Origin: Trichuris trichiura
Taxonomy: Eukaryota; Nematoda; Enoplea; Trichinellida; Trichuridae
DNA: 64,000 bases
Direction of reading: 5' to 3'
Assembly: GCA_037903355.1 (NCBI GenBank)
Contig: JBAJFE010000014.1
Location: forward strand, 6,324,001 to 6,388,000
Shown: positions 22,901-35,509 of the stretch, piece after piece
Position numbering within the stretch: position 1 is the first letter of the stretch
Layout of the letters: each line of letters starts with the position of its first letter
Program-made: the position numbers and the translations under genes
The notes under the pieces: generated by a model
Databases searched by the model: none
Seen by the model: only the letters and a program-made list of their open reading frames with translations
Told to the model about the DNA's origin: nothing

Positions 22901-25900
22901 TTATTTTCAAGTAGAGACCTTGGATTGATGGCTGGCTTGGCTGACCAAAATTATTTTTCTTTCACTCTTCTTTCCTACCCCATATGCATTCAATTGAGGT
23001 TGTCCTTGAAGTATGATTGCAAGCTTTTCGGAAAAGAATTGATGGTGAGCGAGTTTGCTTGTTCACCCACGCAAAAATTTTGACAAGAATTTACCAGTCG
23101 AAGTTCGTAAAAGTCCTGTGGTAGTGGAGTGCTAAAAGTCCTATCGCCAGGGTCGTAGTATGAGGCCGTAAAAGTGCGTTCAAAAGTCTTTGGCAATACC
23201 TATTTTCTCAAAGGTCAAAAAGTTCAAAGTATGTTTCATCGAAGTTCAAACCTAGTCCTTCAGGAGCAGATTACCTCTCCATGGTCTTTTAAAGTTTTTT
23301 ACTATAAAACTCTACTACCAAGGAGTTCAAGTTAAGCGGAACAGCCTGACATCTCTTAACCAAAGATACCTAGTCCGCGCTGGGTCTTTTGTTTCTGACA
23401 TTTCTGGGACCCTTGTACACAGCCAAGCGAATTATTTAATCATTCCTCTTAACATTAATAGTAACTAAGCAGTTTCAAATGCGTAACATGAAATGCCAGA
23501 TGGAATTGAATGGTAACCGATTTTCTCTACATGGGAAAGAATTAACGAAAGCAATTGAATTACGGAAGCGCCATACGTCACACGGTGTAACTGTACCCAA
23601 ATAAATAGCCTTTGTGTTAGCGCTGTTTCTTTATTTTGGGCCAAAACGGATGAGTCAGTCATCGGTCAACGATGTTTCATGCAAAGAGCCGTAAAGCTGA
23701 ATGAACCATTCCGCCGCCCAATAACTGTCATTTGAGTCAAAACTACGGATTTCTAGCTTCTTTTCGCTCATTCTTTAGCTCAGGCGAAACCTTTCTGTCC
23801 CATGGAAACAATTAGTAGCATTCTGGAAATTCGCTACTCTTTGTGTGCAGTACTGTTGAGTTTACCGGTTTCTCTCCTAGAACATAACGAAATTTTTCTT
23901 AGACAACAATTTTCGTGATAATGCGGGTTATCTTAATTTGACTGTTTGTTAGCTTTGAATTCTGATAAATTCTCTACATTGGGTTTATGGGTTTAAAACT
24001 GTTGCTCATTTGAAGTTGAACTTGCGCTTCTTGTGATTATGTTTGAATCCTTGTATCATAACATCATTTTAAGTCTATTCATTTCGCTTGAATTTATTTC
24101 GTTTACTGACGTAGTTACTTTCAGCATTAACACGGTGTTCTCAGCGCTTAACTAGACATTCGGTATTTTTTCGATACTTATGTTAAACGCGTCATTGCAC
24201 AAACCCTTGGAACCCGTTCTTGACCGCAGCCACGTCAGCGAAGCTGTAACTAGCGTAGCTTTCTGTAACAGGACGGCATCAATCCCGGAAAATATGGAAT
24301 GCGGGAGTAAGTACGACAAGTAGAGAGGACGGCGAATTCCCTGGATGACCGACCCGTTCAGGCAGCAGTCCACTTGAAGTTAAGCATATGGCTGAGTGCT
24401 GTCACGCAGATGGATGGCCTATTTCGTACTGAAGGCACTGGCTATATTTTCTTCAATTTATAGTGTGCATGTTTCTATCATGGCAGTAAACATGTGTTAT
24501 CCTAGGCCCACACAGTTTTGAAAAAAATTGTAAAGGATTGCTTTGATATAAGTTACAGTCATTTAATCGAAAGTACTTTCGTAGAATGTCTTCTAAAAAA
24601 CAGTTTCGTCGGAACTTTCGTTTCATTGGTTCCTTCACTCTACCAAATGGCCGTTTGCCTAGACCCTGTAAAATCATGAATAAGTCAGACTCTTGGGATG
24701 GAATTTGAACAGGCTGGAAACCATAGAGAATGAAAAAATGAACAGGATAAAATCCAGTTCAGGTTATAAGCGAACAGGTCGAACTGCTTAATGTTTGAAT
24801 CAGAGGCATTTTCCAAGTTAGACTATGGTAAAAGATCCGTAATTCTAAATATAGAGCAGAACAAAATTCTGAATGGGCCAAAAACGTATTGTAAGCTTGT
24901 GCGTACAAACTGCTCCACAACGATAGAAAGACAGTGGGATCAATGCAAAATAATCTCCATGTTTGAAATGGAGCTCTCATTCAACAACTATGACTAGAAA
25001 GCTTCGATGCAATCACCTATAATAAGCCCTTCTGCGAAACGAACATTTCGAAAAAACGACCGTTCTGTGAAAAGACCATTATAGGAAACGACTCTTCTGG
25101 GAAACGACGTTATATGTAGCAGTTTTTGCAAAGCGGCGCCACTGCTTTGGCACACTACTTCGCTCACAACGTAGCCCTCTTTCGGTGAAAGTCTGGTCTC
25201 AGAAAGTTATCAAGACCCCCACTACTTGTCACATCGCAGCATGCTCCTTGTTATTGTAGAAGCGCCATTTTTCGGTGCATGCAGACATGCGGTTCGAGAA
25301 AGAATCACCACACTGGCGAAACAAAACGTCTGAACATGGTTTAAATGTACCTAACTTCTAACCATCTGCATTTCTGTTGGGTATCAATGTAAGCAACTTT
25401 TTTATTTTCCCAGTTTAAGCAAAATGTCATCGGCGCTTTAATTGTGCACCTTTGGCTAAGTTTGGAATGCTCGATTCTGAATCTTCTTCCGTAGCTTTTA
25501 CGCAACGGCTCTGGAAGTGTCCACTCGCTGCTCCCGCTAGGCTTCCTTCAAATTCCATGGCACCTTTGCTGAATCCTTTGTAGCAGAATCGCAGTGTCCG
25601 TTCTGAAAAGAGATCGTTATTTCAGACTTCTGCAAAATCGTCTGAATATTGCATGGACTCTGCCAGCGTATGTCCGATAAAATAACCAAAAAAAGCAACT
25701 TTCAATGACTGTGACGAACTGGTCTTGACCTTTGATCAGGTGACTTCAACCTAAGAAATTATGCTCATACAAATTGCTGTTTCCCTGCCTCGACTCGAAC
25801 GCAACTAACAAGAACACACACGCTTAAGTAGGCAACAAATTACAATGTGAGTCAACCAATGGAAAATGGAGCAACTTGAAATACACCAACTTGTGGGTAT

Positions 25901-27168
25901 AGGGCATCCATGTCTGTTAATGACGAAAATGCATAGTCAAAGCCAAATACTTAAACATAGCTGCCTCTTCCATAGCAACGATCCCCCTGCTTCTCGTTAG
26001 AAAAATAAACTGAAATGACCAGCTAAACTTTTGTTTTGCTCATCTTTCAATAGATTTTTATTTAGCTATGCCCTTGATATACACAGTAGATAATTCTTTA
26101 TCCGAAATGCTCCAAACTGCCGTGTATTTTTGGTCCTGATTTGGGGTCACAAGTATTCCATAGGTTACGTCACATCACGTTATTGTTGGAACATGATGCT
26201 AGACAGCTAGTCGCACTAATAAGTTCGCTGACGAACGCCGGGTATTTAAGAGCCTTACATGCTGACACTGGACCTGCTGATTCCTGAAACTTCAGCTATA
26301 ATTTTGCTTTCGATAATAAAAGCTCTTCTAACATGATTTGCCATAAAGTTTATAAAATCAACGAGAACTCTTACGTCAAACAGCTTTGCTAGTGGGAAGA
26401 CGACCGCGAATGAAGCATTTTCAAATACTACTGGACAGAACATATCATTGTTTCTTCCAAAAGCCCTTTAAGAAGAAAAAGAAAAATGAAAATAGAACTC
26501 ATCGTTATCCGTAGAGCACCCTCTTCCGGCTGATAAACACTTCTGAACAGTTTAAACATTGCGTAAAGTTGGCTACAGTGGTGTGAATGAACGATTTCAT
26601 GAATTTTATGTTTGCACCGAGTCTCAACCCAGCATCTGACATCGAGTTTCGGAGCACACAATTCATTTCGTAATCCAGAGAAAACTGAGATCGGAAACAC
26701 ATCTCGTCCTAGACATTCAGGATAATGGACTACCAACCGTAATTTAGCCCCAGAAGTTGCTCCCTCTGAAGAGTAATATTAGTTTTGTTTCACTTTGAAG
26801 ATGCATGTTCTTTCCATAAAGGCTCGTCATAACTGATGGAACGGTTGAAAAACGATTCACTCCCCGCTGCGCGTAACAAATTTTTGTTACGCTGAATGGG
26901 GAATAGGTCGATTTTCAACGTTTTTCATTGGTTTTGTTTGCACCTGCTTAACTTTTCGTTGTTTAATTGCGCCACGCTTTTTACTTTCAACAATCTGGTT
27001 GCCATCATTTCTAACTGATGCATACGTTGGGGATTGTTGTGACCGAAGCACCCAGTCAGGGAAATAAGCGGTAATTACTGCACAGGTCTCGCAGCATTCT
27101 ATATAATGAATAAACGCAATGCTGAATGAGCTGAACCTCATGCTTTCATGCTTACTTTGCGAAATATA
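19911..27168. other. 7.2 kb of unassigned DNA
   Basis: No exon, transposase or element boundary could be supported. A tandem-like stretch of about five (C)TTCTG.GAAACGAC units lies at 25018-25105. A short plus-strand stretch near 22040-22110 with CYSCHC spacing hints at a zinc finger but is isolated. Host exons of low conservation may be hidden here. Confidence 0.35.
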
Positions 27169-27179
27169 ATTATGACTAT

Positions 27180-27622
27180 CATCTCTACTTCATACGGTAT
27201 GTAATCTTGCCCGTTGAAGGGTTCTGAAATTAAACTGAAGCAAATGCCCTACCAACGGATGGATGAGCAATTATTAAGGAAAAATACAGAACAAGTACTT
27301 GAAAACAGTTCGGAGCTTTCGGGACTAACCTTGTCCCGAAAGGTATAAAAATGGTATAAAGATTATATTTGCGCCGAAAAAATATTAAAAAATATTAATC
27401 GATGATTACCACCATCGCTGACGGCGGGACAAGGTTAGTCCCGAAAGCTCCGAACTGTTTTCAAGTACTTGTTCTGTATTTTTCCTTAATAATTGCTCAT
27501 CCATCCGTTGGTAGGGCATTTGCTTCGGTTTAATTTCAGAACCCTTCAACGGGCAAGAGTACATACCGTATGAAGTAGAGATGAAAATCCATTGCCCCGT
27601 TAAGAAACACCCCGTGTTCAAG
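27180..27622. mobile_element. hammerhead-like snap-back element with 11-bp target duplication
   Basis: Arms 27185-27345 and 27425-27590 are reverse complements (CTTCATACGGTATGTA, GCCCGTTGAAGGGTT, CAAATGCCCTACCAACGG, CGGAGCTTTCGGGAC). The right arm extends into an end block AACACCCCGTGTTCAAG. ATTATGACTAT flanks both sides (27169-27179; 27623-27633). The plus-strand core near 27415-27460 reads CTGACGGCGGGAC ... GTCCCGAAAG, a decayed CTGACGA box; the left arm has lost the box altogether. Confidence 0.75.
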
Positions 27623-27659
27623 ATTATGACTATTACCCATAATGGCACGTCTGGGAGTC

Positions 27660-27913
27660 TCATCTGCTTTCTTTACGCAATGCAAGTCCCGTTGAAAAAT
27701 TTTAATTCCAATTTTCCGAAGCTTTCGGGTCAAACGCGACCAGTTTTCAGCAGTCCTAAATTGATGTAATTGGTTATTACATCAATTTATGACCGCTGAA
27801 GATGGGTCGTGTTTGAACTGAAAACTCCGGAAAATTAGAATTAAAATTTTTCAACGGGACTTGCATTCCGTAAGGAAAGCGGATGAAACTCTATAGCCCC
27901 GTACCAAAAAGCT
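27660..27913. mobile_element. hammerhead-like snap-back element in a triple-repeat target
   Basis: Arms run from about 27664 to 27770 and 27782 to 27893 (GCAA..CAAGTCCCGTTGAAAAA, AATTTTCCG, core, TTGATGTAAT). The right arm core reads CTGAAGATGGGTC with GAAA displaced to GAAAA and weak pairing, so it is decayed. ACGTCTGGGAGTC lies before (27647-27659) and after (27914-27926). A 34-bp piece identical to the end of the neighbouring element family (27927-27960) follows, then a third ACGTCTGGGAGTC (27961-27973). Confidence 0.75.
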
Positions 27914-28133
27914 ACGTCTGGGAGTCCATTGCCCCGTTAAGAAACACCCCGTGTTCAAGAACGTCTGGGAGTCAAAATAATTATTTTTAGAAATTTTCTG
28001 CAACAACTTTTCACAAGTAAGAAATGGTACAGTGGTAGAATAGTCGTCTGTGTCTAGTACTAGTAATAGAAGAAAATATTTTTTCGGCGCGAATATCTTT
28101 ATCGATTTTTTTGAACGATGCAGAGATGTTTTA

Positions 28134-28160
28134 GTTATACAGTAGGCCCTCCTTACCCGC
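28134..28160 (+). mobile_element. isolated pogo-type terminal repeat
   Basis: TACAGTAGGCCCTCCTTACC resembles the reverse complement of the repeat end at 34577-34600 (TACAGTACGCCTCGGTTATC). Together they could bound the Tigger transposase remnant at 31630-33330, but the spacing is over 6 kb and other elements lie between. Confidence 0.35.
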
Positions 28161-28435
28161 GGATTTGACTCAATGCGGTTTATCTTTATAAAAAACAATG
28201 ACGTTGTTTTCAGCAGTAATTGACTAATCGCTGCTGAATATAGCATTGGCGCAGCATTCTTTTTGCGTATCTGCAGGTAGGATTCCATAATGTCAACTGA
28301 AAATTAGTTTTTTCTGTTCTTATGACTTCTCAACTTGCGCGTAATGCTAATACCTAGTGTTACTATGATGGGCTATCATTCAACTGTTGCTTCTAGTTTC
28401 TCATTTCCCCAATATAAGTACAGGTACCTCATACT

Positions 28436-28924
28436 CTTGAAAACCGGGTGCTTTTTAACGGGACGGTGGATTTTCATATCTTCAATACGGTTTTTGTCTA
28501 TCCTGTTGATGAAGTCTAAAATTAAACCGAAGCAAATGCCCCACCAAAGGATGGATGAACAATTATTAAGGAAAAGATTCAGAACAAGTACTTTATAGAT
28601 TCGGAGCTTTCGGGACCAACCGTGTCCCGTCGTCAGCGATGATGGTAATGTCTCATCGTCGATTTACACCATAACAGATTAAGAATAGTAATAAACTTCC
28701 TAATTTTAAGTAGAAAAAATGCAATTTACACCATGGTTAAAGGACATTAGCATCATCGCTCACAACGGGACAAGGTTGGTCCCGAAAGCTCTGAATCTGT
28801 TAATTACTTCTCCCGAATCTTTTCCTTAATAATTTCTCATTCATCCGTTGGTAGGGCATTTGCTTCGGTTTGATTTTAGACTTCATCAACGAGCTAGACA
28901 ATAAACCGCATTGAAGATATGAAA
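28436..28924. mobile_element. hammerhead-like snap-back element with 14-bp target duplication
   Basis: Same subfamily as 27180-27622, opposite orientation: it begins CTTGAAAACCGGGTGC, then AACGGGACGGTGGATTTTCA, GAAGCAAATGCCCCACC and the core. Arms are about 28440-28645 and 28745-28920. AGGTACCTCATACT flanks both sides (28422-28435; 28925-28938). The middle holds AATAGTAATAAACTTCC and AAAAATGCAATTTACACCAT, a segment that recurs at 28970-29247. Confidence 0.8.
28603..28640 (-). ncRNA. hammerhead-ribozyme-like core, CTGACGA variant
   Basis: Minus strand: CTGACGA, C, GGGAC, loop, GTCCC, GAAA. Relative to the 19551 copy, stem II has changed from GGGTC/GACCC to GGGAC/GTCCC, a compensated base-pair swap, and the free position of CTGANGA is C. 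Confidence 0.55.
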
Positions 28925-28938
28925 AGGTACCTCATACT

Positions 28939-30858
28939 ATTGTAAGTCAATTTTCTAAGTCGTAATAGATTACGAATAGTAATAAACTTCCTTATCCATA
29001 GAAGCAGTTGAGTTTGAATATTGGCTGCCTCAGAAAGGCTGCATAAGTTTTTTGAAAAAAACACTAAGCTTAATCCACCAAAATTTTAAATTTACCAGAG
29101 CTAATTGCCTCTTTGATAAATTATGAAGTCCCTTAACAACAGCAAGGGCAATAGCAAATGCAATAGCACAGCTTAGTCTACTGAAGTTGAAATGTTTGCT
29201 GTGCAGTAATTTTAAGTAGAAAAAATGCAATTTACACCATGGTTTAAGCACTTCTGTTAGAAAAATTAGAACAAATCGATATCAGAACCGTCACCTCACT
29301 ATGTTCATTCAAGATAGTCGTTGCTCAATGCTGACTACTGCTAAACGACTTGGGTGTTGGTCGTTGAAGATTGAGAAAACAGGGAGGAATTTAATGTTCA
29401 GGTGACATAGAAGATGGTTCCTCAAAGCTTTCGGAATGCTTCTGCTTCTGTCGCCAGAAGAAGTTCATTGAACACACAACATCTGGTCGCCTGTAGCTGT
29501 CTTTGCTAGCAAAATACGGATGAAAGGCTTAATGGTTTTACTAATCAGAACAGCTCATGCTTTACTGAACTTAATGCCTCTACATCTTTGTTTAAATGTT
29601 CTCTCGTCCTCCCAATGAAAATCTTAAGTCACGGGAGCATGTTACCCTATGAAAAACCAGAGGCGTCTTGGTACTTCATAATCCTTCCATTAACTGGGAC
29701 AAAGGCGTCAAAGTTAATTAAGAATATGGAAATTATTATGCAACTGGATGCCTTCGGTGTGTTTGAGCAAAATGAGAGACCAGGCATCACAATATAACCT
29801 ACCAGACCTAAGAAAGGCCCAAAAATGTCTTAGTTCTTCATTCTTTTTACGATTATGAACGTGGCTACGCGTATTACTTGTTTGAACGCCGTTCTAACAT
29901 TCGCTCTGTATTGTTCACCGTTTAATTAAGAAACTGCGTAAGGATAGCTATTTGTGAACAAGTGCCTTAACTTTCGTTCTCGGAAGTAAATAGGCAGACC
30001 TCGATAATCTCCCTAGCACTTCTGCTACCGTCGTCAGCGATAGCAGATCAAAGGCAAAGTGTCATCGTTGAAAGGGTGATGTAAAGATTTAACAACTGGT
30101 CAAAGAATTAATCTGTGCCGCTTGTTCTGATTCATTAGAGCAATTTTCGCTTTACCGACCTAGTTCATAGTGAACATAAGGCGTCTTATTAAGGTTCTGT
30201 AGGTCGAACGGCTTCTTGCGACAAGTTATCTTTAGCCAAAGGTCGAGCGAGCATTGGTAAAGTCCACGGAGCCTTTATGTCTGACATTACCACGAAAGTG
30301 CCAGTCACCTGCGTTCTTCCTCAAGTCTCGGTCATCAATGAACAATGAGTACTAAATTTCTAAATCTACTCGGATCTGCGTCCATTGGAGTCTATTTCGA
30401 GGAATAGTGGAACCACGATACCACTATTCGGTAAACCAAGCGTCATTTGCTGAATAGAATGTGCTTGCAACGCCTGCTACGTAACAGGTAGGTAATAAGA
30501 TGTTTCCCGCGTCGACGAGCACATGTCAGCGAATGATCGGATGCAGGAATGCTAAACAAAAATTCAGCAGGGTTAGTGATGAAGCTGAGGAAGACAGTAA
30601 TTGATGCGCAGAAGACATGGACGATGATTTCATTAAAGGGTCAACTTAAGAAGCGCATTTTTCTCAACTCGAGCTTGACCTATGATGAAATATCTCTCAA
30701 CCGCAGTTTCGCATGCAATTGTAACGAATGTGTTGACCTCAGTGTACTATGAAGTGCTCTGATTAGTTACTAATAGAACAGCTGCGACACATTAGTTCGT
30801 CAACTCACTGAACATTCTTTTTCTGAAGACTGGATGTCTTTGATTGATTGGACAACCT
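28939..30858. other. unassigned DNA with a segmental repeat
   Basis: 28967-29004 plus 29206-29247 repeat 28678-28743, but with about 200 bp inserted in the middle (29005-29205). The rest, including a 69-codon plus frame at 29588-29797, is unrecognised. Confidence 0.4.
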
Positions 30859-31456
30859 TTATATTAGACCATTGGCAGTAGTGTAGTAAACGCAGTCGAC
30901 AACCGCACGCAGAAAAGGGTTGCCAAACACTTTATTGTACCTACACAACACGAATCTCTCTCTCCCTACGGTACACAACAATACGAACACCGCCAACGAC
31001 AGAGAAAGAGAACAAACGCCGCCGCACGCCCCAAACGCTCTAGCCAACTGCTTGTCACGCTCTCTCGATTCATGCCGTTGCAGCAGCCCACGCTCTCGGA
31101 ACACCCTCCTGTCACCCCAAGCGGAAGCGCTCCCCCACGCTGCGCTTGTCAGTTCTTTGTCAGTAGGAGAATGACAGATTCACGGCCAACCGGTGACCTG
31201 CCTCGCGACCCCCGTGGACATATGACCACCCACCTGTTTATTACAAGTAGTTGCCCAACTTTGGCAGGCTATCACAGACAACGAGAACGTGTTTTAGAAC
31301 TTCGTGAGCAGTTCGGTTTATCACCAATAGCAAAATTAACTCATTTGCTCATTATCATCCGTTATTTGTACGAGATGACCGACAGAAAGCACGTGAATGG
31401 TCGAAGCAATTCTTCGCACCCGAAGAGAGACCGTAAAATGTGTAGCGTTCGTAAGA

Positions 31457-31612
31457 TGTAACGCACGCCGCGATGACGGACCTGAGCATGGAAGAGAGGA
31501 CGGTAGGACAGGAGGCAACGAGAGGGGTGTGAGGGTGAGAGGGCTGTGTGCTCCTGGGAGTTGTTCTGTTGTGACTTGGCGAATAAACGGACTTCCTCTG
31601 CGCTGTGTTACA
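31457..31612 (+). mobile_element. possible solo LTR
   Basis: Starts TGTAACGCACGCC and ends GCTGTGTTACA, giving 6-bp inverted TGTAAC/GTTACA ends with TG..CA borders, and holds GCGAATAAACGG as a possible polyadenylation signal. It has higher GC than its surroundings. No clear target duplication was found, so this is tentative. Confidence 0.35.
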
Positions 31613-31629
31613 AATGCTTTCTCTCTATG

Positions 31630-33330
31630 AGAAAAAAAAAGATCTTGGATGTTTTGAATAGTAGCATGTCATGTGCTGAAGTAGACCGTAGAGTCGGAAA
31701 GAATGAATCCAGCATTCGCTGTATAAATCAGAGACAAGCTCAAATTTGCCAAAATGCATGTGCTACCCCAAGGATAGTAAAGTGAGTGCCCGTCGTTGGC
31801 GACAAAGTGCTTTCGAAGGCTGAGAAAGCATTAAATTTGTGGATAGAAGACATATCACAGATGCACGTCCCCATTGATGGGAAAAGGATACGTGAAAAAA
31901 CGCTCAGCCTCTACGACTATTTCCTTCCGACGGGAGACGCATGCGAGAGGAAGGAATTTATGGATAGTAAAGAATGGTTAGCAAGCTACTTGATACGTTA
32001 CAATCTCAAGAACTTAAGAGTTACCAGAGAAGCTGGGTCAACTAACGTTGAATCTGCATTAGTTTTCCCTGAAGAGTTCAAGGCAGTGATTGATGAGAAA
32101 GGCTACCTTCTATAGCAAGTGTTCAATTGTGATGAGACTGCCTTGTTATGGAAGAAGATGCCGAATCGCACTTACATCAGTAAAGAGGTGAGACAGGCTA
32201 CTGTATTCAAACCCCTAAAAGATCGCCTTACTCTCGTGCTGTATGAAAATCTGGCGGGTTACATGGTTAAACCGGGAGTTATCTACTGAGCATGCACGCC
32301 ACGATCCTTAAAGAGCAACAACAAAAGTAGCTTGCCCGTGTTCTGGCAGTATAATGGGAAGGCTTGGATGACGCTATTTTGTTTTTGGAGTGGTTCGATC
32401 AATGCTTTATTCCTGAAGTGTAGACATACTTTAGACACAGGGACTCCTTCAAAGTCCTGCTCATTATTGACAGTGCCCCTGGACATCTGCAATATGCCCG
32501 CTTTGCTGATGAGAACGTGGAAGTAATGTTTCTGTCTCCCAACTCGACGCCGCTATTGCAGCCTGTTGATCAAGGCATCACAAAGTGTGTTAAGCCGGTT
32601 TACATGCGCTACACTTTTGGGAAAATTTGTGATGCCCTTGATGCTAATCCGCAGTTCAGCGCTCCAGACCTATGAAAGACTTTCACAATTGCGGATGCGA
32701 TACTTATTGCAGAGGCTGTGTAGACCATAAAGCCACGGACCTTAAGTGCATGCCGGAGGCCATTATGGAATGCTGCGGTCAGCGACCTTGCAGACTTCTC
32801 TTCCATTGACAAAGAAGTCACAAATATTCAGAACATCGAGAGGGAATTGATGGGGAAGGATTCTCTGACATGGCCGAAAGTGACATCAGAGAGCATCTAG
32901 AAGATCATAGAGAACTGCAGTCCGAGGAGGAACTTGAAGAAATGACCAGATCTTCAAGCGACGACGATGACGTAGAAGATTCAGCTGCCCGCCTGGACAC
33001 TTGAAAAAGTCGCAAACGTTTTTCAGCCGGCACAAGTTTTAAACGAGGCGATTCTCGAGTATGACTCATCAATGGAACGTGCACTCAACGTCATCCGAGG
33101 GATAACGGCATCCTTAAAGCCATTTCAGGGCTTACTTTATGATGAGAAGAAATGGCGGAATCATTTACGTATAACGATGTTTTTTCCCAGCACATCCGCA
33201 ACTCAGGAACCTTCAAGCCGAACGCGATAACCCTTCGTGTTCCAACCATACTGACATTGAGAAAGCTCCGCTGCAATAGAGTTTACATTGAAAGAAAGCA
33301 CGAAAGCAGTTCCTTACTAGGTCAGCTTCC
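31630..33330 (+). pseudogene. Tigger/pogo-like transposase pseudogene
   Basis: Joined plus-strand frames cover most of a Tigger protein. In order: the first HTH (KKILDVLNSSMSCAEV, then GKNESSIRCI), the CENPB HTH (LWIEDISQMHVPIDGKRIREK), FNCDETALLWKKMPNRTYI with the first catalytic D (about 32120), DRLTLVL, LLIIDSAPGH with the second D (about 32455), STPLLQPVDQGITKCVKP (about 32550), and the acidic tail ending LEKVANVFQPAQVLN and VIRGITASLKPF. In-frame stops at 31783, 32113, 32287 and in several later places make it inactive. It is a relative of, but more diverged than, the Tigger tails at 10859, 13025 and 45299. Confidence 0.85.
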
Positions 33331-34576
33331 CAGTGCTAACGATCCGTTTGACGTGCAGCCAGAAAGTTCGCTACCTTTTTAAAGAGTTGCAATCGCTCAC
33401 GCTGTGCCCTTGAAACAACTCCCCTTTTCACTATTTATCATTTTGCTGCATTCGCGTCTTTCGAAACGAATTGCTTCATTAAACGAAATTATGCTTACGC
33501 GATTGAGGAAATGTACTGCAACGTTGTCAGTGCTTTACATTACGCAGTCACTTCTACGATGTTTAAATACGGGGTTGAGCATGTGCAGACAATATCATCG
33601 CCATAGTTCACTTAGATGTGGAGATTCGGAAAACTTAACATTTTTTATTTTTTTTGCAGTTGAACTCCTTTTTACCTTCTCTTGATGCAACTTTCAGCAT
33701 AAGCCCTTCGGATCGCCAGTGACTGATGAGTCAGCGTGAATTCTGCCACTCAGCAGGTTAGGCCGTAGCGCCTGAAAGATCTACTACCTCACCAACATTC
33801 AAGTAAAAGATATCTTAGCTGACGTGAAGGCATTGCAGAGACAACGATTGTTGTTAAAAACGAACTGGAATCAATGGTGTCAGCTGAGGTTCAGCGTTTT
33901 TACCTTTCGCTTACAGCATTGAAACGTAGTTTCTTTGTACGGGACTTGGCTAGTTTATGTAGAGTATGCAGTTTCTATTCTCAAGGTGCTGTCGTGGCTT
34001 CGCGTAAACTTTGGTTTTACCGAAATAACGCGGCAATACCGCAACAATAAAAGCCTGTATACTTCGTTTACAGCTAAAAAAATGTATTCTGAAAGTAATT
34101 CGCATTCCAATATATTTTGGGATTGTTATATGTTATTATTTTGTTTAATATGTTATTCATCAGACTATTTATTTAGCACTAATTGATAATGTAACGAACT
34201 AGGTCGTTACGAGAGAGGTTACCCCCAACGAGGACGCAGGATACACGCTACGGGAGGTTGTCCAAACGTTCCCTTTCTCTCAGACGACACGAACACCACC
34301 CAGCGACCGACCGACTCGCTTCCTCGTCTCTCACACTCTGTACCGTACCAATAGTCATCGCTGGAAACTATCGTGGCCCTAACCTGCAGATCGTTTCGGC
34401 TGGCCAGAGCCGGCAGGACTTGCCTGTAATTTCATTAGTAACCATAAGCAATTTCATGTCTATTTGTAGTTTTCACGAGAAAGTGCGCAGGTTGCTTACA
34501 AATGATTTTATATTTTGCGCAGGGAAGCTGAACTATACGTGGAATTTGTTATACGCGGAAAGTACTGAAACCAACA
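33331..34576. other. unassigned DNA between the Tigger remnant and a pogo end
   Basis: May be the 3' part of the same Tigger element, since a pogo-type terminal repeat closes it at 34577-34600. It contains a GC-rich stretch (34190-34360) with TGTAACGAACTAGG that resembles LTR sequence. No gene was recognised. Confidence 0.35.
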
Positions 34577-34600
34577 GCCGCGGATAACCGAGGCGTACTG
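34577..34600 (-). mobile_element. pogo-type terminal inverted repeat
   Basis: Minus strand reads CAGTACGCCTCGGTTATCCG and is followed outward by TA, matching the pogo/Tigger end consensus in this window. Confidence 0.5.
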
Positions 34601-34887
34601 TAATTAAATACGAGAAAGAACAGTTGCTCCTCAACTTCCCGGACGCATTCCGTTAACACGTACATTCCACAGACGGGAAAGAAAAAAGAACCAGACCTTC
34701 ATTTGTTCATTAGTTAATCATTAGAAGCTATCTGAGTATAACAGCAACACTACACTGAAAGTCAATCCATCGGACAGTTGCCTGAATTTCTTATCATGCA
34801 ATCCCTGTTCTGTTTTTCAAGGATTAAGCCGAAACTGGTCGACAGAGTGGAAGGAACCTGCGACTGCATTTCTAAACGAAAGGATCA

Positions 34888-35505
34888 CGAGGGTCGATCG
34901 AAAAGGTCCTAGAAAAACTAAATAAAAATTTTATTCGCAATAATATCAAACTTATCTCTCAACGCATCTTCCGTTAACCTCTCGGCACTTCTGAAGACAA
35001 TCTCCACCTCCGCAGACCTTCCTTGTAGAATCCTGGAGGCTGTGCGTTGCACCAAGTCGAGATGGCGCGTTTCGCGTCATCCATCGATTCGAACCCTTTA
35101 AATGCTCATTTAACTTTGGGAAAAGGAAAAGGTCTGACGGGACAAAATCCGGTCTGTAGAGCGAGTGTGGTTGACTTCCCAATGAAACTCACGAAAAACA
35201 GTCCTCAGAGTCATTGACGAATAAGCCGGTGCGTTATTGTGATGAAAAAGGACACCGTGGTGCAATTTGCCACGCAGTTTTCCTGCCACTGTGGTCTTTA
35301 ATTTTTGCAATACTGATTTGCAATAACTTGCCGTGACTGTTCGCTCTTCTTCGAGGAAGTTGGTCAGAATTACTCCGTCCGAGTCCCAGAATATGGTCGC
35401 CATAACCTTTCTAGCCGACAGCTCCGCTTTGAACTTGACTGGACCTGCTGACCCCCTCGGTAACCACTGCTTGGAATGGATGTTAGTCTCGTGAGTTGGT
35501 TGAAT
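34888..35505 (-). pseudogene. mariner transposase, 3' half with terminal repeat, inserted in gypsy
   Basis: Minus-strand frames give [54 protein letters not shown] (the catalytic D of HDNA is N) and, in a second frame, VPSDLFLFPKLNEHLKGS. The 3' end CGAGGGTCGATCGAAAAG at 34888-34905 looks like the terminal repeat. Its 5' part ends abruptly inside the gypsy integrase at about 35505, so the two were joined by insertion and deletion. Confidence 0.8.
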
Positions 35506-35509
35506 CAAA

